NCBI GenBank assembly: GCA_937927685.1
Contig: CALBSC010000078.1
Location: 124,001 to 188,000 of the forward strand
Reading direction: 5' to 3'
Source: an uncultured Burkholderiales bacterium
GTDB lineage: Bacteria; Pseudomonadota; Gammaproteobacteria; Burkholderiales; Burkholderiaceae_C
Length of the DNA: 64,000 nt
Positions 16,954 through 27,535 of the stretch are shown here, in pieces. Under the pieces are notes generated by a model. It searched no databases. It was not told the origin of the DNA and saw only the letters and a list, made by a program, of their open reading frames with translations. The translations under genes were made by a program, and so were the position numbers. Each line of letters opens with the position of its first letter. The stretch's first letter is position 1.

Positions 16954-17529
16954 ATGACCTCTCAACCCTTGAGCCCTGAACGCCCGGTGGTGATCGTGCT
17001 GGCAGCCGGCCGCGGAGACCGTTTCCGCGCGGCGGGCGGACAGACGGGCAAGCTCGAAGCGATGCTCGCAGGCCGACCGGTGTTGGCGCATGTGCTGGAC
17101 GCGGTGCATCGCAGTGGTCTGGATTGCCATGTGGTGCGACCGCAGCATCTGGCACACATGCCAGGGGCGGGGATGGGCGACAGCATTGCGACGGGGGTGT
17201 CCGCCACGGCAGATGCCGCTGCCTGGTTGGTCCTGCCCGGCGATCTGCCGCTGATCCGGGCCGACACCTTGCGTCGCGTGGCCGAGGCCCTCATGGCCTT
17301 GCCGCCCGGACAGGCCACCGTGCAGCCCCAGTACCAGGGCCAGCGCGGACATCCGGTGGGCTTTCGTCGGCCCTGCGAAGGGGCCCTGCGCGCCTTGCAG
17401 GGTGACGAAGGGGCGAGGAGCGTGTTACGTCAGTGGCCCGCCCACCTGCTGGACGTGGATGATGAGGGCGCGGTGTGGGACGTGGACACCCCTGAACGGC
17501 TCGAGCAGGCGGCGCGCCGTTTACGCTGA
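16954..17529 (+). CDS. MobA/MocA-like nucleotidyltransferase
   Basis: A 191-residue NTP-transferase. The N-terminal nucleotide loop is V-I-V-L-A-A-G-R-G-D-R-F near residue 13, and the metal-binding V-L-P-G-D-L-P-L-I-R is near residue 90. A Q-R-G-H-P-V-G-F motif follows, as in MocA/CoxC-type molybdenum-cofactor cytidylyltransferases. The usual lysine-rich loop is altered to G-G-Q-T-G-K-L-E. No molybdoenzyme lies in the window, so the target is unknown. The start at 16954 is the first ATG consistent with homology. Its 3' end overlaps the ChaC-like gene by nine bases. Confidence 0.8.
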   Translation: MTSQPLSPERPVVIVLAAGRGDRFRAAGGQTGKLEAMLAGRPVLAHVLDAVHRSGLDCHVVRPQHLAHMPGAGMGDSIATGVSATADAAAWLVLPGDLPLIRADTLRRVAEALMALPPGQATVQPQYQGQRGHPVGFRRPCEGALRALQGDEGARSVLRQWPAHLLDVDDEGAVWDVDTPERLEQAARRLR

Positions 17530-18126
17530 GGCGTGCGCGAGCAACTTCTCCAGCGCCCGGTCGCGGATGCCGAGTGCGCGCAGGCTCTCCAGGGTCTGTC
17601 GCGCGTAGTCCAGCGTGTGCCCGAAGCGACCGCCCACCCGGTCGCTGAAGATCGCGCGGTACTGCGCGGCACTCAGCACACCGGTGTGGCTGGGGCTGCG
17701 ATGGGGCAGGGTGAAGGCCAGGGCCCGCACGGGCTCAGTCTGTCCCGCCTCAAAGTGGCAACGCAGCCACTGGGGTTGGTAGACACCGGAGGGCATCTCG
17801 CGGGCCCACAGTTGATGCAGCACGGATTCACCCTGCGTGCGCGGCACTCGCAACACCATGCCCCGGCACATGCCGCCCCGCAGCAAGGCAAACACCAGAC
17901 CAGGACGCTCGGGCGTGCCCCGGTTGACGCGGCTCCACATGGCCAGGGCGCGGTGCCAGCCATGCACGCGGGCCAGGTGCTGCTCGGCCACCTCGAAGTC
18001 GGGGCGCCAGATCAGCGAGGCGTAGGCAAACACCCACAGGTCCTCTTGGCCCCCCCAGGTGCGCAGCGCCTCGTCCAGCAACGGAGCCGGGTTGCGCATA
18101 ACGGGGTGAGCGGCAGGAGACTGCAT
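17521..18126 (-). CDS. ChaC-like gamma-glutamylcyclotransferase
   Basis: A 201-residue protein of the ChaC family, which cleaves glutathione or other gamma-glutamyl compounds to 5-oxoproline. The substrate loop V-F-A-Y-A-S-L-I-W-R-P-D is near residue 33 (usually Y-G-S-L-I-W). It is followed by R-V-H-G-W-H-R and, later, R-G-T-P-E-R-P-G-L-V-F-A-L, with a conserved C-terminal G-G-R-F-G-H-T-L-D-Y-A. An in-frame ATG at 18099 is an alternative start, and no clear ribosome-binding site decides between them. Confidence 0.87.
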   Translation of the reverse strand: MQSPAAHPVMRNPAPLLDEALRTWGGQEDLWVFAYASLIWRPDFEVAEQHLARVHGWHRALAMWSRVNRGTPERPGLVFALLRGGMCRGMVLRVPRTQGESVLHQLWAREMPSGVYQPQWLRCHFEAGQTEPVRALAFTLPHRSPSHTGVLSAAQYRAIFSDRVGGRFGHTLDYARQTLESLRALGIRDRALEKLLAHASA

Positions 18127-18200
18127 GGTGCTGCAGGAGTCCGTTCGGGTGGGGTGACGGGGTGGTGATCGACGGGGTCTCGTGACCGCACCGGTGGGAT

Positions 18201-18584
18201 TCAGGTGCGTTGAATCAGTTCGATCTTGTAACCATCGGGGTCCACCACGAAAGCGATGAAAGTGGTGCCGCCCTTGACGGGCCCGGGTTCGCGCGTGACC
18301 TGGCCGCCGGCGGCACGAACCTGGTCGCACGCCGCCACCACGTCCGGCACGCCCAGCGCGATGTGACCAAATGCGGTGCCCATCTCGTACTGCTCCACCC
18401 CGTGGTTGTAGGTGAGTTCGATCTCGGCGTGGTCCGGGTTGCTGCCATAGCCCACAAAGGCCAGCGAGTAGTTCTGGTCGGGGCGTTCGGTGGTGCGCAG
18501 CAACTGCATGCCCAGGGCCTGGGTGTAGAAGTCGATCGAGCGTTGCAGGTGGCCAACGCGCAGCATGGTGTGTAGAAGTCTCAT
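18201..18584 (-). CDS. gloA: lactoylglutathione lyase (glyoxalase I)
   Basis: A 127-residue metalloenzyme that converts the methylglyoxal-glutathione hemithioacetal to S-lactoylglutathione. It opens with M-R-L-L-H-T-M-L-R-V, contributing the metal-ligand His5. N-P-D-H-A-E-I-E-L-T-Y-N, G-H-I-A-L-G-V and F-V-V-D-P-D-G-Y-K-I-E-L-I follow, as in nickel-type GloA. It follows the aldolase gene on the same strand after about 60 bases. A ChaC-like glutathione-degrading gene lies just downstream. Confidence 0.95.
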   Translation of the reverse strand: MRLLHTMLRVGHLQRSIDFYTQALGMQLLRTTERPDQNYSLAFVGYGSNPDHAEIELTYNHGVEQYEMGTAFGHIALGVPDVVAACDQVRAAGGQVTREPGPVKGGTTFIAFVVDPDGYKIELIQRT

Positions 18585-18645
18585 GGTGGTGTGTGTGAGG
18601 GAGTCAGAGGAAAACTGTAACGCAAGTGAACAGTCGCGGTGGCGA

Positions 18646-19290
18646 TCAGATCGCCGAGTGCCAGCGCTGCGCCAGATGGCGGGCGCGTTCGCCCACCTGC
18701 TGGGCACCCATGCCGGGTTTGTAGAGCGATGAGCCGAATCCTGCACCACTGGCTCCGGCAGCCCGGTAAGCCAGCAGGTTATCGGGCCCCACGCCGCCCA
18801 CCGGCAGCAATATGCGCGTGGCGGGGAGCACCGAGCGCCAGGATTTCAACACCAGCGGGGTGATCATCTCGGCGGGGAACAGTTTGAGGCCGTGGGCGCC
18901 TGCAGCCAGCGCGGCAAAGGCCTCGCTGGGGGTGCTCACGCCCGGGACGCTGATCAACCCCTGTGCCACGCTCTCGCGCACCACATCCGGGTCGAAGTGG
19001 GGAGACACGATCCATTCGCCTGTCGCGGCCTTGACCTCGCGAACATCTTGCGCAGACAACACGGTGCCAGCACCGATCAAGGCCTGCGGGACATGCTCGC
19101 GCAGCAGGGCAATGCTGCGCAACGGGTCGGGCGAATTGAGTGGCACCTCGATCAGGCGCCATCCGGCCTCCACCAACGCCTGACCGATGGCGACCACTTC
19201 CTGCGGTTGCACGCCGCGCAGGATGGCGACCAGCGGCAGTTGGGCGAGCGCCTGGTGCCAGCGGATTTCAAGGCTTTGGGGTGTGGTCAT
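18646..19290 (-). CDS. dgoA: 2-dehydro-3-deoxy-6-phosphogalactonate/gluconate aldolase
   Basis: A 214-residue class I aldolase that splits KDPGal or KDPG to pyruvate and glyceraldehyde 3-phosphate. P-L-V-A-I-L-R-G-V-Q-P and E-V-P-L-N-S-P-D-P-L are the KDPGal signature (N-S-P in place of the T-x of Eda). G-A-G-T-V-L-S follows, and the Schiff-base lysine sits in G-L-K-L-F-P-A-E near residue 134. The ATG overlaps the dgoK stop by four bases, so the two are coupled. Both a KDG and a KDGal kinase lie upstream, so dual specificity is plausible. Confidence 0.93.
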   Translation of the reverse strand: MTTPQSLEIRWHQALAQLPLVAILRGVQPQEVVAIGQALVEAGWRLIEVPLNSPDPLRSIALLREHVPQALIGAGTVLSAQDVREVKAATGEWIVSPHFDPDVVRESVAQGLISVPGVSTPSEAFAALAAGAHGLKLFPAEMITPLVLKSWRSVLPATRILLPVGGVGPDNLLAYRAAGASGAGFGSSLYKPGMGAQQVGERARHLAQRWHSAI

Positions 19291-20216
19291 GGTGTGTGTT
19301 GGCGTAGTGGGGCGGCCAGTGACAGGAGTCCTGTCCAGGTGGCGGTGTCGCCCAGGACTTGGGTCGGGACACCCCGCAAGGCCAGGGCCCGGGCATAGCG
19401 GGTCTGCAAGGCGCTGGAACCCACCACCCACACGGTGCGTTCGGCGTCCAGATCTTGTGCGCGCACTTCCTCGCCGATCACCAGCCCTGAGAGGTAGCTG
19501 GCCAGGGCCAGGGGGGTGGCGCGTTGCATCAAGGCCAGGGTGCGCACACCAAACAGATGGTGCAACACACTGCCGCCTTGCAGGCCCAGGCGAACGCCCT
19601 GATCAAAATGGTACTCGTCCATCGGCTCGTCATGGGCCATCGCGGGCAAGGTGCGCCCGAGGATCGAGTGCTGTCGCATCACCGCATACAACTCGCCGGT
19701 CATGAACGTGCTGAAGTGTTCGATGCGACCCGCGCGAACCGTGACCCACTTGCTGTGCGTGCCGGGCAAGACCAACTGTGCGTCCTGCAAGCCCTGCAGT
19801 TGCAGGGTCCCCAGGATTTGCACCTCCTCGCCGCGCATCACGTCCGGCGCATGCCGGTGCTCGCAGCTCAAGCCGGGCACCAGGGCAATGCGAGACGGGT
19901 CAACCCAGTGCAGGTGCCCGGCCAATTCGGCGTGGCCAGCCGGGCAGGGGCAGTAGGGCGCCAGCGCCCACCCTTGCGCGCTGCCGGCCATGCCGCTGAT
20001 CAGACACAAGGCGTCGGGCTGGTCCAGCCAGTCACCGCACAGCGCCTGCAGGGTGTGGGGGAAGCCACCGGCGGGCACGTTCAGGATGCCCTGGTCGCTG
20101 TGACGGGTCTCCATCACGACATGCGCGGGCGCAAAGGCCGCGCGCAGCGAGCTCGTGCCCCAGTCCACCATCACCAGGGGACGCAGCAGGGCCGGGTTGG
20201 GGGCGCTCATGTGCAT
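19287..20216 (-). CDS. dgoK: 2-dehydro-3-deoxygalactonokinase
   Basis: A 309-residue DgoK-family sugar kinase that phosphorylates 2-keto-3-deoxygalactonate. The first phosphate-binding loop is V-D-W-G-T-S-S-L-R-A-A near residue 18. I-S-G-M-A-G-S-A-Q-G-W, V-L-P-G-T-H-S-K-W and S-T-F-M-T-G-E-L-Y-A-V-M follow in the family order. The start at 20216 overlaps the kdgK stop by one base (TGATG). An ATG two codons later is an alternative. It forms a kdgK-dgoK-dgoA operon. Confidence 0.95.
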   Translation of the reverse strand: MHMSAPNPALLRPLVMVDWGTSSLRAAFAPAHVVMETRHSDQGILNVPAGGFPHTLQALCGDWLDQPDALCLISGMAGSAQGWALAPYCPCPAGHAELAGHLHWVDPSRIALVPGLSCEHRHAPDVMRGEEVQILGTLQLQGLQDAQLVLPGTHSKWVTVRAGRIEHFSTFMTGELYAVMRQHSILGRTLPAMAHDEPMDEYHFDQGVRLGLQGGSVLHHLFGVRTLALMQRATPLALASYLSGLVIGEEVRAQDLDAERTVWVVGSSALQTRYARALALRGVPTQVLGDTATWTGLLSLAAPLRQHTP

Positions 20217-21184
20217 CAGCCCAGCAGGGCCCGGACCTGGTCGGGTCGGGGCAAAGGAGCCACCGCCCCGAACCCTTGCACGGCCAGCGCTGCGGCGGCG
20301 TTGGCGTAGCGCACCCCTTGGTCGAGGTCATCGCCTTGGGCCAGCCGCGCCAGCAAGTTGCCCGCGAAGCAGTCGCCCGCGCCGGTGGCGTCCACGCAGT
20401 TGACGGCATGACCGGGCACGTGGCGTTGTGTGCCCCCCTGGCTCACGGTGGCGCCCAGGGCACCGCGCTTGAGCACCACGCTGGCGGCGCCGAGTTGGTG
20501 CGACCAGTCGATGATGGCCTGAGGGTCGTCCTGGCCGCACAAGGGTTGCACGTCTTCCAGGCTGGGGAGAAACAAGTCGCACATCGACACCGCCTGTTGC
20601 AGGCAGGCACGGGCACGTGCCAGTGGCCACAGCTTCAAGCGCAAATTGGCATCCAGCGACACCCGCGTGCCGGCCTGGCGCGCCCACTGCATGGCGGCAA
20701 ACACGGCATCGCACGCGCTGGTGGAAATGGCCATGGAAATGCCCGACACATGCAGCCAGCGGGCTTGCTGCACGGCGGCCTTGGCGCCGCTGTCGGCCAG
20801 GCTGTGGGGCGACATGCGGCTCGCGGCAGAACCGGCGCGCAGGTAGCTGAAGGCGTGGCCTTGCGGCCCGTGTGTCACGAAATAGACAGCCGTGGGAGCT
20901 TCGCCATCGACATCGACGGTGGCGCTGTCCACGTGCTCGCGGTGCCACAGGCCTTGCAGGGCTTCGCCCCAGGTGTCGTGGCCAATGCGGGTGAGGTAGG
21001 CGGTGTTGGCGCCAGCGCGGGCGGCCGCAATGATGGCGTTGCTGGTGTCGCCGCCAAAGCCTTGCAGGTAGTGCGGCTCCTGCGCTCGCGTCTGGTTGAA
21101 TTCCACCATCGCCTCGCCCAGCGCGACGACGTCAAAGCGCTTGGCAGGCTGTGCCGGCAAAGAGGGGGTGGCCACCGCATTCAT
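20216..21184 (-). CDS. kdgK: 2-dehydro-3-deoxygluconokinase (PfkB family)
   Basis: A 322-residue ribokinase-fold enzyme. The N-terminal substrate region has L-G-E-A-M-V-E-F and G-G-D-T-S-N-A-I, and the catalytic D-A-T-G-A-G-D-C-F-A-G-N motif is near residue 270. Similarity to KDG kinases and linkage to dgoK and dgoA support phosphorylation of 2-keto-3-deoxygluconate. It starts the minus-strand operon and is divergent from a hydroxyacid dehydrogenase. A near-palindrome lies just upstream. No Shine-Dalgarno sequence is evident. Confidence 0.9.
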   Translation of the reverse strand: MNAVATPSLPAQPAKRFDVVALGEAMVEFNQTRAQEPHYLQGFGGDTSNAIIAAARAGANTAYLTRIGHDTWGEALQGLWHREHVDSATVDVDGEAPTAVYFVTHGPQGHAFSYLRAGSAASRMSPHSLADSGAKAAVQQARWLHVSGISMAISTSACDAVFAAMQWARQAGTRVSLDANLRLKLWPLARARACLQQAVSMCDLFLPSLEDVQPLCGQDDPQAIIDWSHQLGAASVVLKRGALGATVSQGGTQRHVPGHAVNCVDATGAGDCFAGNLLARLAQGDDLDQGVRYANAAAALAVQGFGAVAPLPRPDQVRALLG

Positions 21185-21190
21185 GGAAGG

Positions 21191-21207
21191 ATTATCTATC
21201 GTATGAT
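21191..21207. promoter_or_regulatory. candidate operator and -10 between kdgK and hydroxyacid dehydrogenase
   Basis: A near-palindrome ATCGTATGAT (21198-21207) lies 14 bases before the kdgK start. It adjoins a minus-strand GATAAT (21196-21191) that could be the kdgK -10. The symmetry and context suggest binding of a GntR-type sugar-acid regulator. No regulator gene is in the window to test this against. Confidence 0.35.
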
Positions 21208-21270
21208 GGCCGCCACTTGCCTCGGGCCCGTGCCAGCGGGCCTGCTATTTGGATTGCTGGAGACTCCCCC

Positions 21271-22230
21271 ATGACCGCCCTGGAAAACCCCGTCGAAGTG
21301 CTGCGCGTGTCGGCTGTGCCGCCGTTTTTGATGACGGCGTTGCAAGAGCATTTCATCATGCACGACAACGCTCACATCACCGACCCCGGTGCCCTGGGGC
21401 GCGTGCGCGCCATCGTGGGCGGGGGCGAGTGCAAGGTGGATGACAAGTTGCTGTCGCTGCTGCCCAAGGTCGAAATCATCTCGGTGTGCGGTGTGGGCTA
21501 TGACGGGGTGGATGTCGAGGCCGCCAAGCGTCGTGGCATCGTGGTCACCCACACGCCCGATGTGCTCAATGACGACGTGGCCGACATGGCCATCGGCCTC
21601 ATGTTGTCGATCTCGCGCAAGATGCCGCAGGCGGACCGCTTTGTGCGCAACAACGACTGGGTGGACGGCCCGTATCCGCTCACCAAAAAAATGACCGGGG
21701 CCCGCCTGGGCCTGGTGGGCATGGGTCGCATCGGCCAGGCCATTGCCCGCCGGGCGCAGGCTTTTGACATGAAGATCTCCTACACCGCCCGTTCACCCCG
21801 CGCCGAGGTGCCCTACACCTTTGTGCACAGCGCCCGCGAGCTGGCCAGCCAGGTGGATTTTCTGGTGGCCATTACCCCGGGCGGCGACGGCACCCGCGGC
21901 CTGATCAGCGCCGAGGTGCTGGCTGCCTTGGGCCCGCAGGGCTATTTCGTCAACGTGGCGCGTGGCTCGGTGGTCGATCAGACGGCCCTCATCCATGCCT
22001 TGCAGCACAAGCAGATCGCCGGTGCGGGGCTGGATGTGTACATCGATGAGCCGCGTGTGCCCGCCGAACTGCGGGCCCTGCAAAACGTGGTGTTGTCCCC
22101 GCATTGCGCCAGCGGCACCGTGGAGACGCGCAAGGCCATGGCTGGCCGTGCCATGGACAACCTGTTGTGTCACTTTGCGGGCAAGCCCTTGCCCTCGCCG
22201 GTGCCTGAGTGTCAGGCCGCCCAGGCATGA
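21271..22230 (+). CDS. 2-hydroxyacid dehydrogenase
   Basis: A 319-residue D-isomer-specific NAD(P)-dependent dehydrogenase. The Rossmann motif G-L-V-G-M-G-R-I-G-Q-A-I is near residue 150, N-V-A-R-G-S-V-V-D near 230, and the catalytic-histidine segment L-S-P-H-C-A-S-G-T near 280. This resembles glyoxylate/hydroxypyruvate/2-ketogluconate reductases (GhrB type). Overlap with gluconokinase by ATGA suggests 2-ketogluconate reduction to gluconate, which the kinase would then phosphorylate. GGAG lies eight bases before the ATG at 21271. Confidence 0.9.
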   Translation: MTALENPVEVLRVSAVPPFLMTALQEHFIMHDNAHITDPGALGRVRAIVGGGECKVDDKLLSLLPKVEIISVCGVGYDGVDVEAAKRRGIVVTHTPDVLNDDVADMAIGLMLSISRKMPQADRFVRNNDWVDGPYPLTKKMTGARLGLVGMGRIGQAIARRAQAFDMKISYTARSPRAEVPYTFVHSARELASQVDFLVAITPGGDGTRGLISAEVLAALGPQGYFVNVARGSVVDQTALIHALQHKQIAGAGLDVYIDEPRVPAELRALQNVVLSPHCASGTVETRKAMAGRAMDNLLCHFAGKPLPSPVPECQAAQA

Positions 22231-22772
22231 CGACGGGACACACCCCGCCTGCACAGTTGCAGGTGGTGGTGATGGGGGTGAGTGGCTGTGGCAAGACCAC
22301 CTTGGGCGAGGCCCTGGCTGAGCGCTGGGACTGTCACTTCATTGAAGGCGATCGATACCATTCGCCTGAGAATGTGGCGCGCATGGCAGCAGGCATTCCT
22401 CTCACCGATGAATTGCGCCGTGGCTGGCTGCTGACCCTGGCCGACCTGTTGGGTCAAGCCCATGCGGAACAACGCGCCCTGGTCTTGTCGTGCTCGGCGC
22501 TCAAACGCAGTTACCGCGATATGTTGCGCAGCCACACGCCTGGACTGCGCTTTGTGCATCTGCATGGGGCTGTGGCGAGCCTGGAGCGGCGCATGCAACA
22601 GCGGCAGGGTCACTACATGCCCGCCTCGCTGCTGACCAGCCAGTTGCAAACGCTGGAGATGCCGTCTGCCGACGAGTCGGTGCTGTCGCTCGACATCGAT
22701 CAGCCCGTGGCGGTCATGCTGGACCAACTGCAACGCCGCTGGGCTCACCCCGACGGCGTCACATCAGCTTGA
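22227..22772 (+). CDS. gntK: gluconokinase
   Basis: A 181-residue GntK/IdnK kinase that converts gluconate to 6-phosphogluconate. The P-loop G-V-S-G-C-G-K-T-T is near residue 18. F-I-E-G-D-R-Y-H-S-P-E-N-V-A-R-M-A-A-G-I-P-L-T-D is the gluconokinase signature, and S-C-S-A-L-K-R-S-Y-R-D follows. It is translationally coupled to the hydroxyacid dehydrogenase and converges on rhlE. Confidence 0.96.
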   Translation: MTTGHTPPAQLQVVVMGVSGCGKTTLGEALAERWDCHFIEGDRYHSPENVARMAAGIPLTDELRRGWLLTLADLLGQAHAEQRALVLSCSALKRSYRDMLRSHTPGLRFVHLHGAVASLERRMQQRQGHYMPASLLTSQLQTLEMPSADESVLSLDIDQPVAVMLDQLQRRWAHPDGVTSA

Positions 22773-22781
22773 GCCGTTGAC

Positions 22782-24596
22782 TCAGCGCGAAAAGCCGCCT
22801 GAGCGCTGACCCCCAAACCCACCACCACCGCCACCGCCTCCGCTGCCACCGCGACGGCGACGGTTGCCACCACCACCGCCCCCGCCGCCACCGCGACGGT
22901 CCGACATCAGGTCGATGCTGGTGCGAGTCGGATCGGGTGCCCGGACCGGTTTGTTCTGGTTTCGATGACCGAAGGCATTCACACCACTTTGCGTCCCGAG
23001 ATGGGCATTGGCACGCGGCTGGAAGTCGTCATCTCGGTCCTCGGAACGGACACGATCGCCGTCGTCACGCGGCACGCCCTCAAAGTTCTGGCCCCCGCCA
23101 TTGCCGCGCGAACGGTTGCGGTTGCGACGACGAGGTGCGTTGTTGCTCGGCGCGTGGGACATGTCCCGATCGGGCCTGGGGCCGCCTTCTGGTCGCTGGG
23201 ACACGGGTTCGCCGTTCTCATCGAGCGCGCGTTCCCGCGGGGCTTGAGCCGCGTTGGCATTGGGACGCGGACCACGCCCGCCGGGCTTGGGGCCACGGCC
23301 AGGACTCGCTACTTTCTTTTCGCGGATGCGGTCCATCATTTCCGAGCGCGCCGCTTTGGCGGCCGCCGCCATCACTTCACGGCTGGGCGGTTTGCCCAAC
23401 CCGCCCCACAGGGTTTGACGGCCCATGGCGATGGGCTCGGCCTTCTCGTCGGGTTCAGGGCCAAAGCCTTCCACCACCTGGACCGGAATGGACTGGCGGG
23501 TGAAGGACTCGATGTCCCGCATGAAACCTTCCTCGTCCAGTGACACCAGGCTGATGGCTTCGCCCGAGGCGCCGGCACGGCCGGTGCGACCGATGCGGTG
23601 CACATAGTCTTCGCTGATGTTGGGGATTTCGTAATTCACCACGTGCGGCAACTCATCGATATCGATGCCCCGGGCAGCGATGTCGGTGGCCACCAGCGCG
23701 CGGATGTCGCCGCTCTTGAAGCCCGCCAATGCCTGGGTACGTGCGGTCTGGCTCTTGTTGCCGTGCAGTGCCATGGCCGTGATGCCCTGCTTGCTCAGGA
23801 AATCGGCCACGTTGTTGGCGCCAAATTTGGTGCGGGTGAAGACCAGCACCTGGCTCCAGTTGTTTTGCTGGATGATGTGGGCCAGCAGCGCTTTTTTCTT
23901 GCCACGACCCACCGGGTGAACCACCTGCGTGATGCGTTGCACCGTGGTGTTGCTCGGGGTGACCTGGATGCTTTGCGGGCTGCGCAGCAGGTTGTTGGCC
24001 AGTTCGCGGATCTCGTCGCTGAAGGTGGCGGAGAACAGCAGGCTCTGCTTTTGCTGCGGCACCAGGGCCAGCACTTTCTTCACGTCGTGGATGAAGCCCA
24101 TGTCGAGCATGCGGTCGGCTTCATCGAGCACCAGCACCTGCACGGTGCTCAAATCCAGGAAGCCTTGCTGCTGCAGATCGAGCAAACGGCCCGGTGTCGC
24201 CACCAGGATGTCCACGCCTTTTTTCAGTTGGCTGATCTGCGGGTTCATGCCCACCCCGCCAAAGATCACCGCCGATTTGAGTTGCAGGTATTTGCCGTAG
24301 GTGCGCACCGACTCTTCCACCTGGGCGGCGAGTTCGCGGGTGGGGGTGAGGACCAGGGCACGAATGCCGTAGACACCAAACTTGTTCTCGCTGCTGCGAC
24401 TCATGGTGAGTTTGTGCAGCATGGGCAGGGTGAAGGCAGCGGTTTTGCCCGTGCCGGTTTGCGCGCCGGCCAGCAGGTCGTGGCCTTCGAGAACAGCCGG
24501 AATGGCTTGCGCCTGAATGGGGGTGGGGGTTTCGTAGCCTTGTTCGAGGACGGCTTTCAAGATGGCCGGGGCCAACTTCAGTTCTTCAAAGTTCAT
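22782..24596 (-). CDS. rhlE: DEAD-box ATP-dependent RNA helicase
   Basis: A 604-residue RhlE-type helicase that remodels rRNA and mRNA. The Q motif (G-Y-E-T-P-T-P-I-Q) is near residue 20, A-Q-T-G-T-G-K-T near 43 and P-T-R-E-L-A near 85. D-E-A-D, S-A-T and H-R-I-G-R-T-G-R-A-G also appear in order. After residue about 400 the tail becomes basic and disordered, rich in Arg, Gly and Asn. It ends in two glycine runs (nine and eight residues) separated by N-R-R-R-R-R-G-G-S, an RGG-like RNA-binding tail. About 270 bases separate it from ettA and hold only the divergent promoter region and one small hairpin (24696-24712). Confidence 0.94.
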   Translation of the reverse strand: MNFEELKLAPAILKAVLEQGYETPTPIQAQAIPAVLEGHDLLAGAQTGTGKTAAFTLPMLHKLTMSRSSENKFGVYGIRALVLTPTRELAAQVEESVRTYGKYLQLKSAVIFGGVGMNPQISQLKKGVDILVATPGRLLDLQQQGFLDLSTVQVLVLDEADRMLDMGFIHDVKKVLALVPQQKQSLLFSATFSDEIRELANNLLRSPQSIQVTPSNTTVQRITQVVHPVGRGKKKALLAHIIQQNNWSQVLVFTRTKFGANNVADFLSKQGITAMALHGNKSQTARTQALAGFKSGDIRALVATDIAARGIDIDELPHVVNYEIPNISEDYVHRIGRTGRAGASGEAISLVSLDEEGFMRDIESFTRQSIPVQVVEGFGPEPDEKAEPIAMGRQTLWGGLGKPPSREVMAAAAKAARSEMMDRIREKKVASPGRGPKPGGRGPRPNANAAQAPRERALDENGEPVSQRPEGGPRPDRDMSHAPSNNAPRRRNRNRSRGNGGGQNFEGVPRDDGDRVRSEDRDDDFQPRANAHLGTQSGVNAFGHRNQNKPVRAPDPTRTSIDLMSDRRGGGGGGGGGNRRRRGGSGGGGGGGGFGGQRSGGFSR

Positions 24597-24870
24597 AGTG
24601 GAGCGTCAAGGTCAGACGCATGACACCAACTCGCTTGGCCCGAGGGCCACCCAGTCAAGAGTTGGCAGGTTTTCGTAAGTGAGCACGTGACATCACGGAC
24701 AGGGGGTGTCCGGACCCGGCTCCAGCAGACATGCTGATGTTGCGGCAACTGGCGGCGGCAACAGGTGCATTCTCGCATAAACCGCCTGAAAGGGCTGAAC
24801 CCGCGATAATCGGCGGGTTGCCGGGGGGTGTTGGCTTTCCCGGCTGTTTGTTTTCAGAAAGAGCTTTTCC

Positions 24871-26530
<1,660 letters not shown>

Positions 26531-26538
<8 letters not shown>

Positions 26539-27535
26539 GCAGATCGCGGGCGGCTGGCCACCAGGACTCGGCCAGGCGCAAGCCTTGCGCCTGCCGCACC
26601 GCCTGCACGGTGGCCAGCGCCACGACTTCAGCGGCCAAGGTGCTGAGCAGCATCATGTCGGGCTCGTCGTTCACCCGAGCCGTGGCCAGTGCAAACAAGG
26701 TGTCACCGTCCAGGGGCGTGTGCACCGGCCGGATGGTGCGGGCCCAGCCATCATGCCCCACCAGCGCCAGGCGCTGGGCCTGGGACTTGGTCAGGCGCGC
26801 GTTGCAGCCCACCACGCCAATCGTTGTGTTGCCGCCGGCGAGTGCCCCACCCTCGGGGCCGCCGGCCGGACCGCTCAACTGCGATTGCACCGTGTTCATG
26901 AGTTCCAGGCTGTGCGGCGAGCGTCGGGCCCCTGCGATCAGTTGACCCGTGTGGGGGTCGACCACGTCCCCGATGGCGTTACACACCACCAGCGCGCCCA
27001 CCACCCAGGGACCCACCTGCAAGGCCGCGCTGCCCACGCCGCCTTTCATGGCGCGCGAGGGCCCCCACAATTTGCCCACGGTGGCGCCGGCACCGGCACC
27101 CACGCAGCCTTGCTCGACGGGCGCGGACGACGCACGCTCGCACGCGCAAAAGCCCGACTCGGCCGTGGGACGCACACGCCCGTCGCCGACCAGCAAATCA
27201 AAGACCACCGCGCCCGGCACGATGGGCACACGCACCGGCCCCACGGGAAACCCGATGCCGTGTTCGTCCAGCCACCGCATCACACCACCGGCAGCATCCA
27301 GGCCGAAAGCACTGCCCCCCGAGAGCAACAGGCCGTGCACCTGGGACACGGTGTTGTGCGGCGCCAGCAGGTCGGTCTCGCGGGTACCGGGGGCTGCGCC
27401 GCGCACGTCCACCCCTGCGGTGGCGCCCTCGCGGCACAGCACCACGGTGCAGCCGGTGGGGCGTCGTGTGTCGGTGTCATGGCCGACTTCCAGGCCGGGC
27501 ACGGCAGTCAAGGTCAGGGCGGTGGGGGCGTTCAT
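26531..27535 (-). CDS. P1 family peptidase (DmpA-type aminopeptidase)
   Basis: A 334-residue self-processing Ntn-hydrolase of the DmpA/BapA family, which act as D- or beta-peptidyl aminopeptidases. The autocleavage site and N-terminal nucleophile lie in A-G-G-N-T-T-I-G-V-V near residue 252, with a threonine as probable nucleophile. L-L-S-G-G-S-A-F-G-L-D-A-A-G-G-V near residue 73 is the other family signature. No signal peptide is seen. The start at 27535 is preferred because the upstream residues lack homology. Confidence 0.9.

Noticed and set aside
24597..24870. Small RNA in the rhlE-ettA gap
   Set aside because: Only one 6-bp hairpin (24696-24712) is visible and no promoter-terminator pair could be read.
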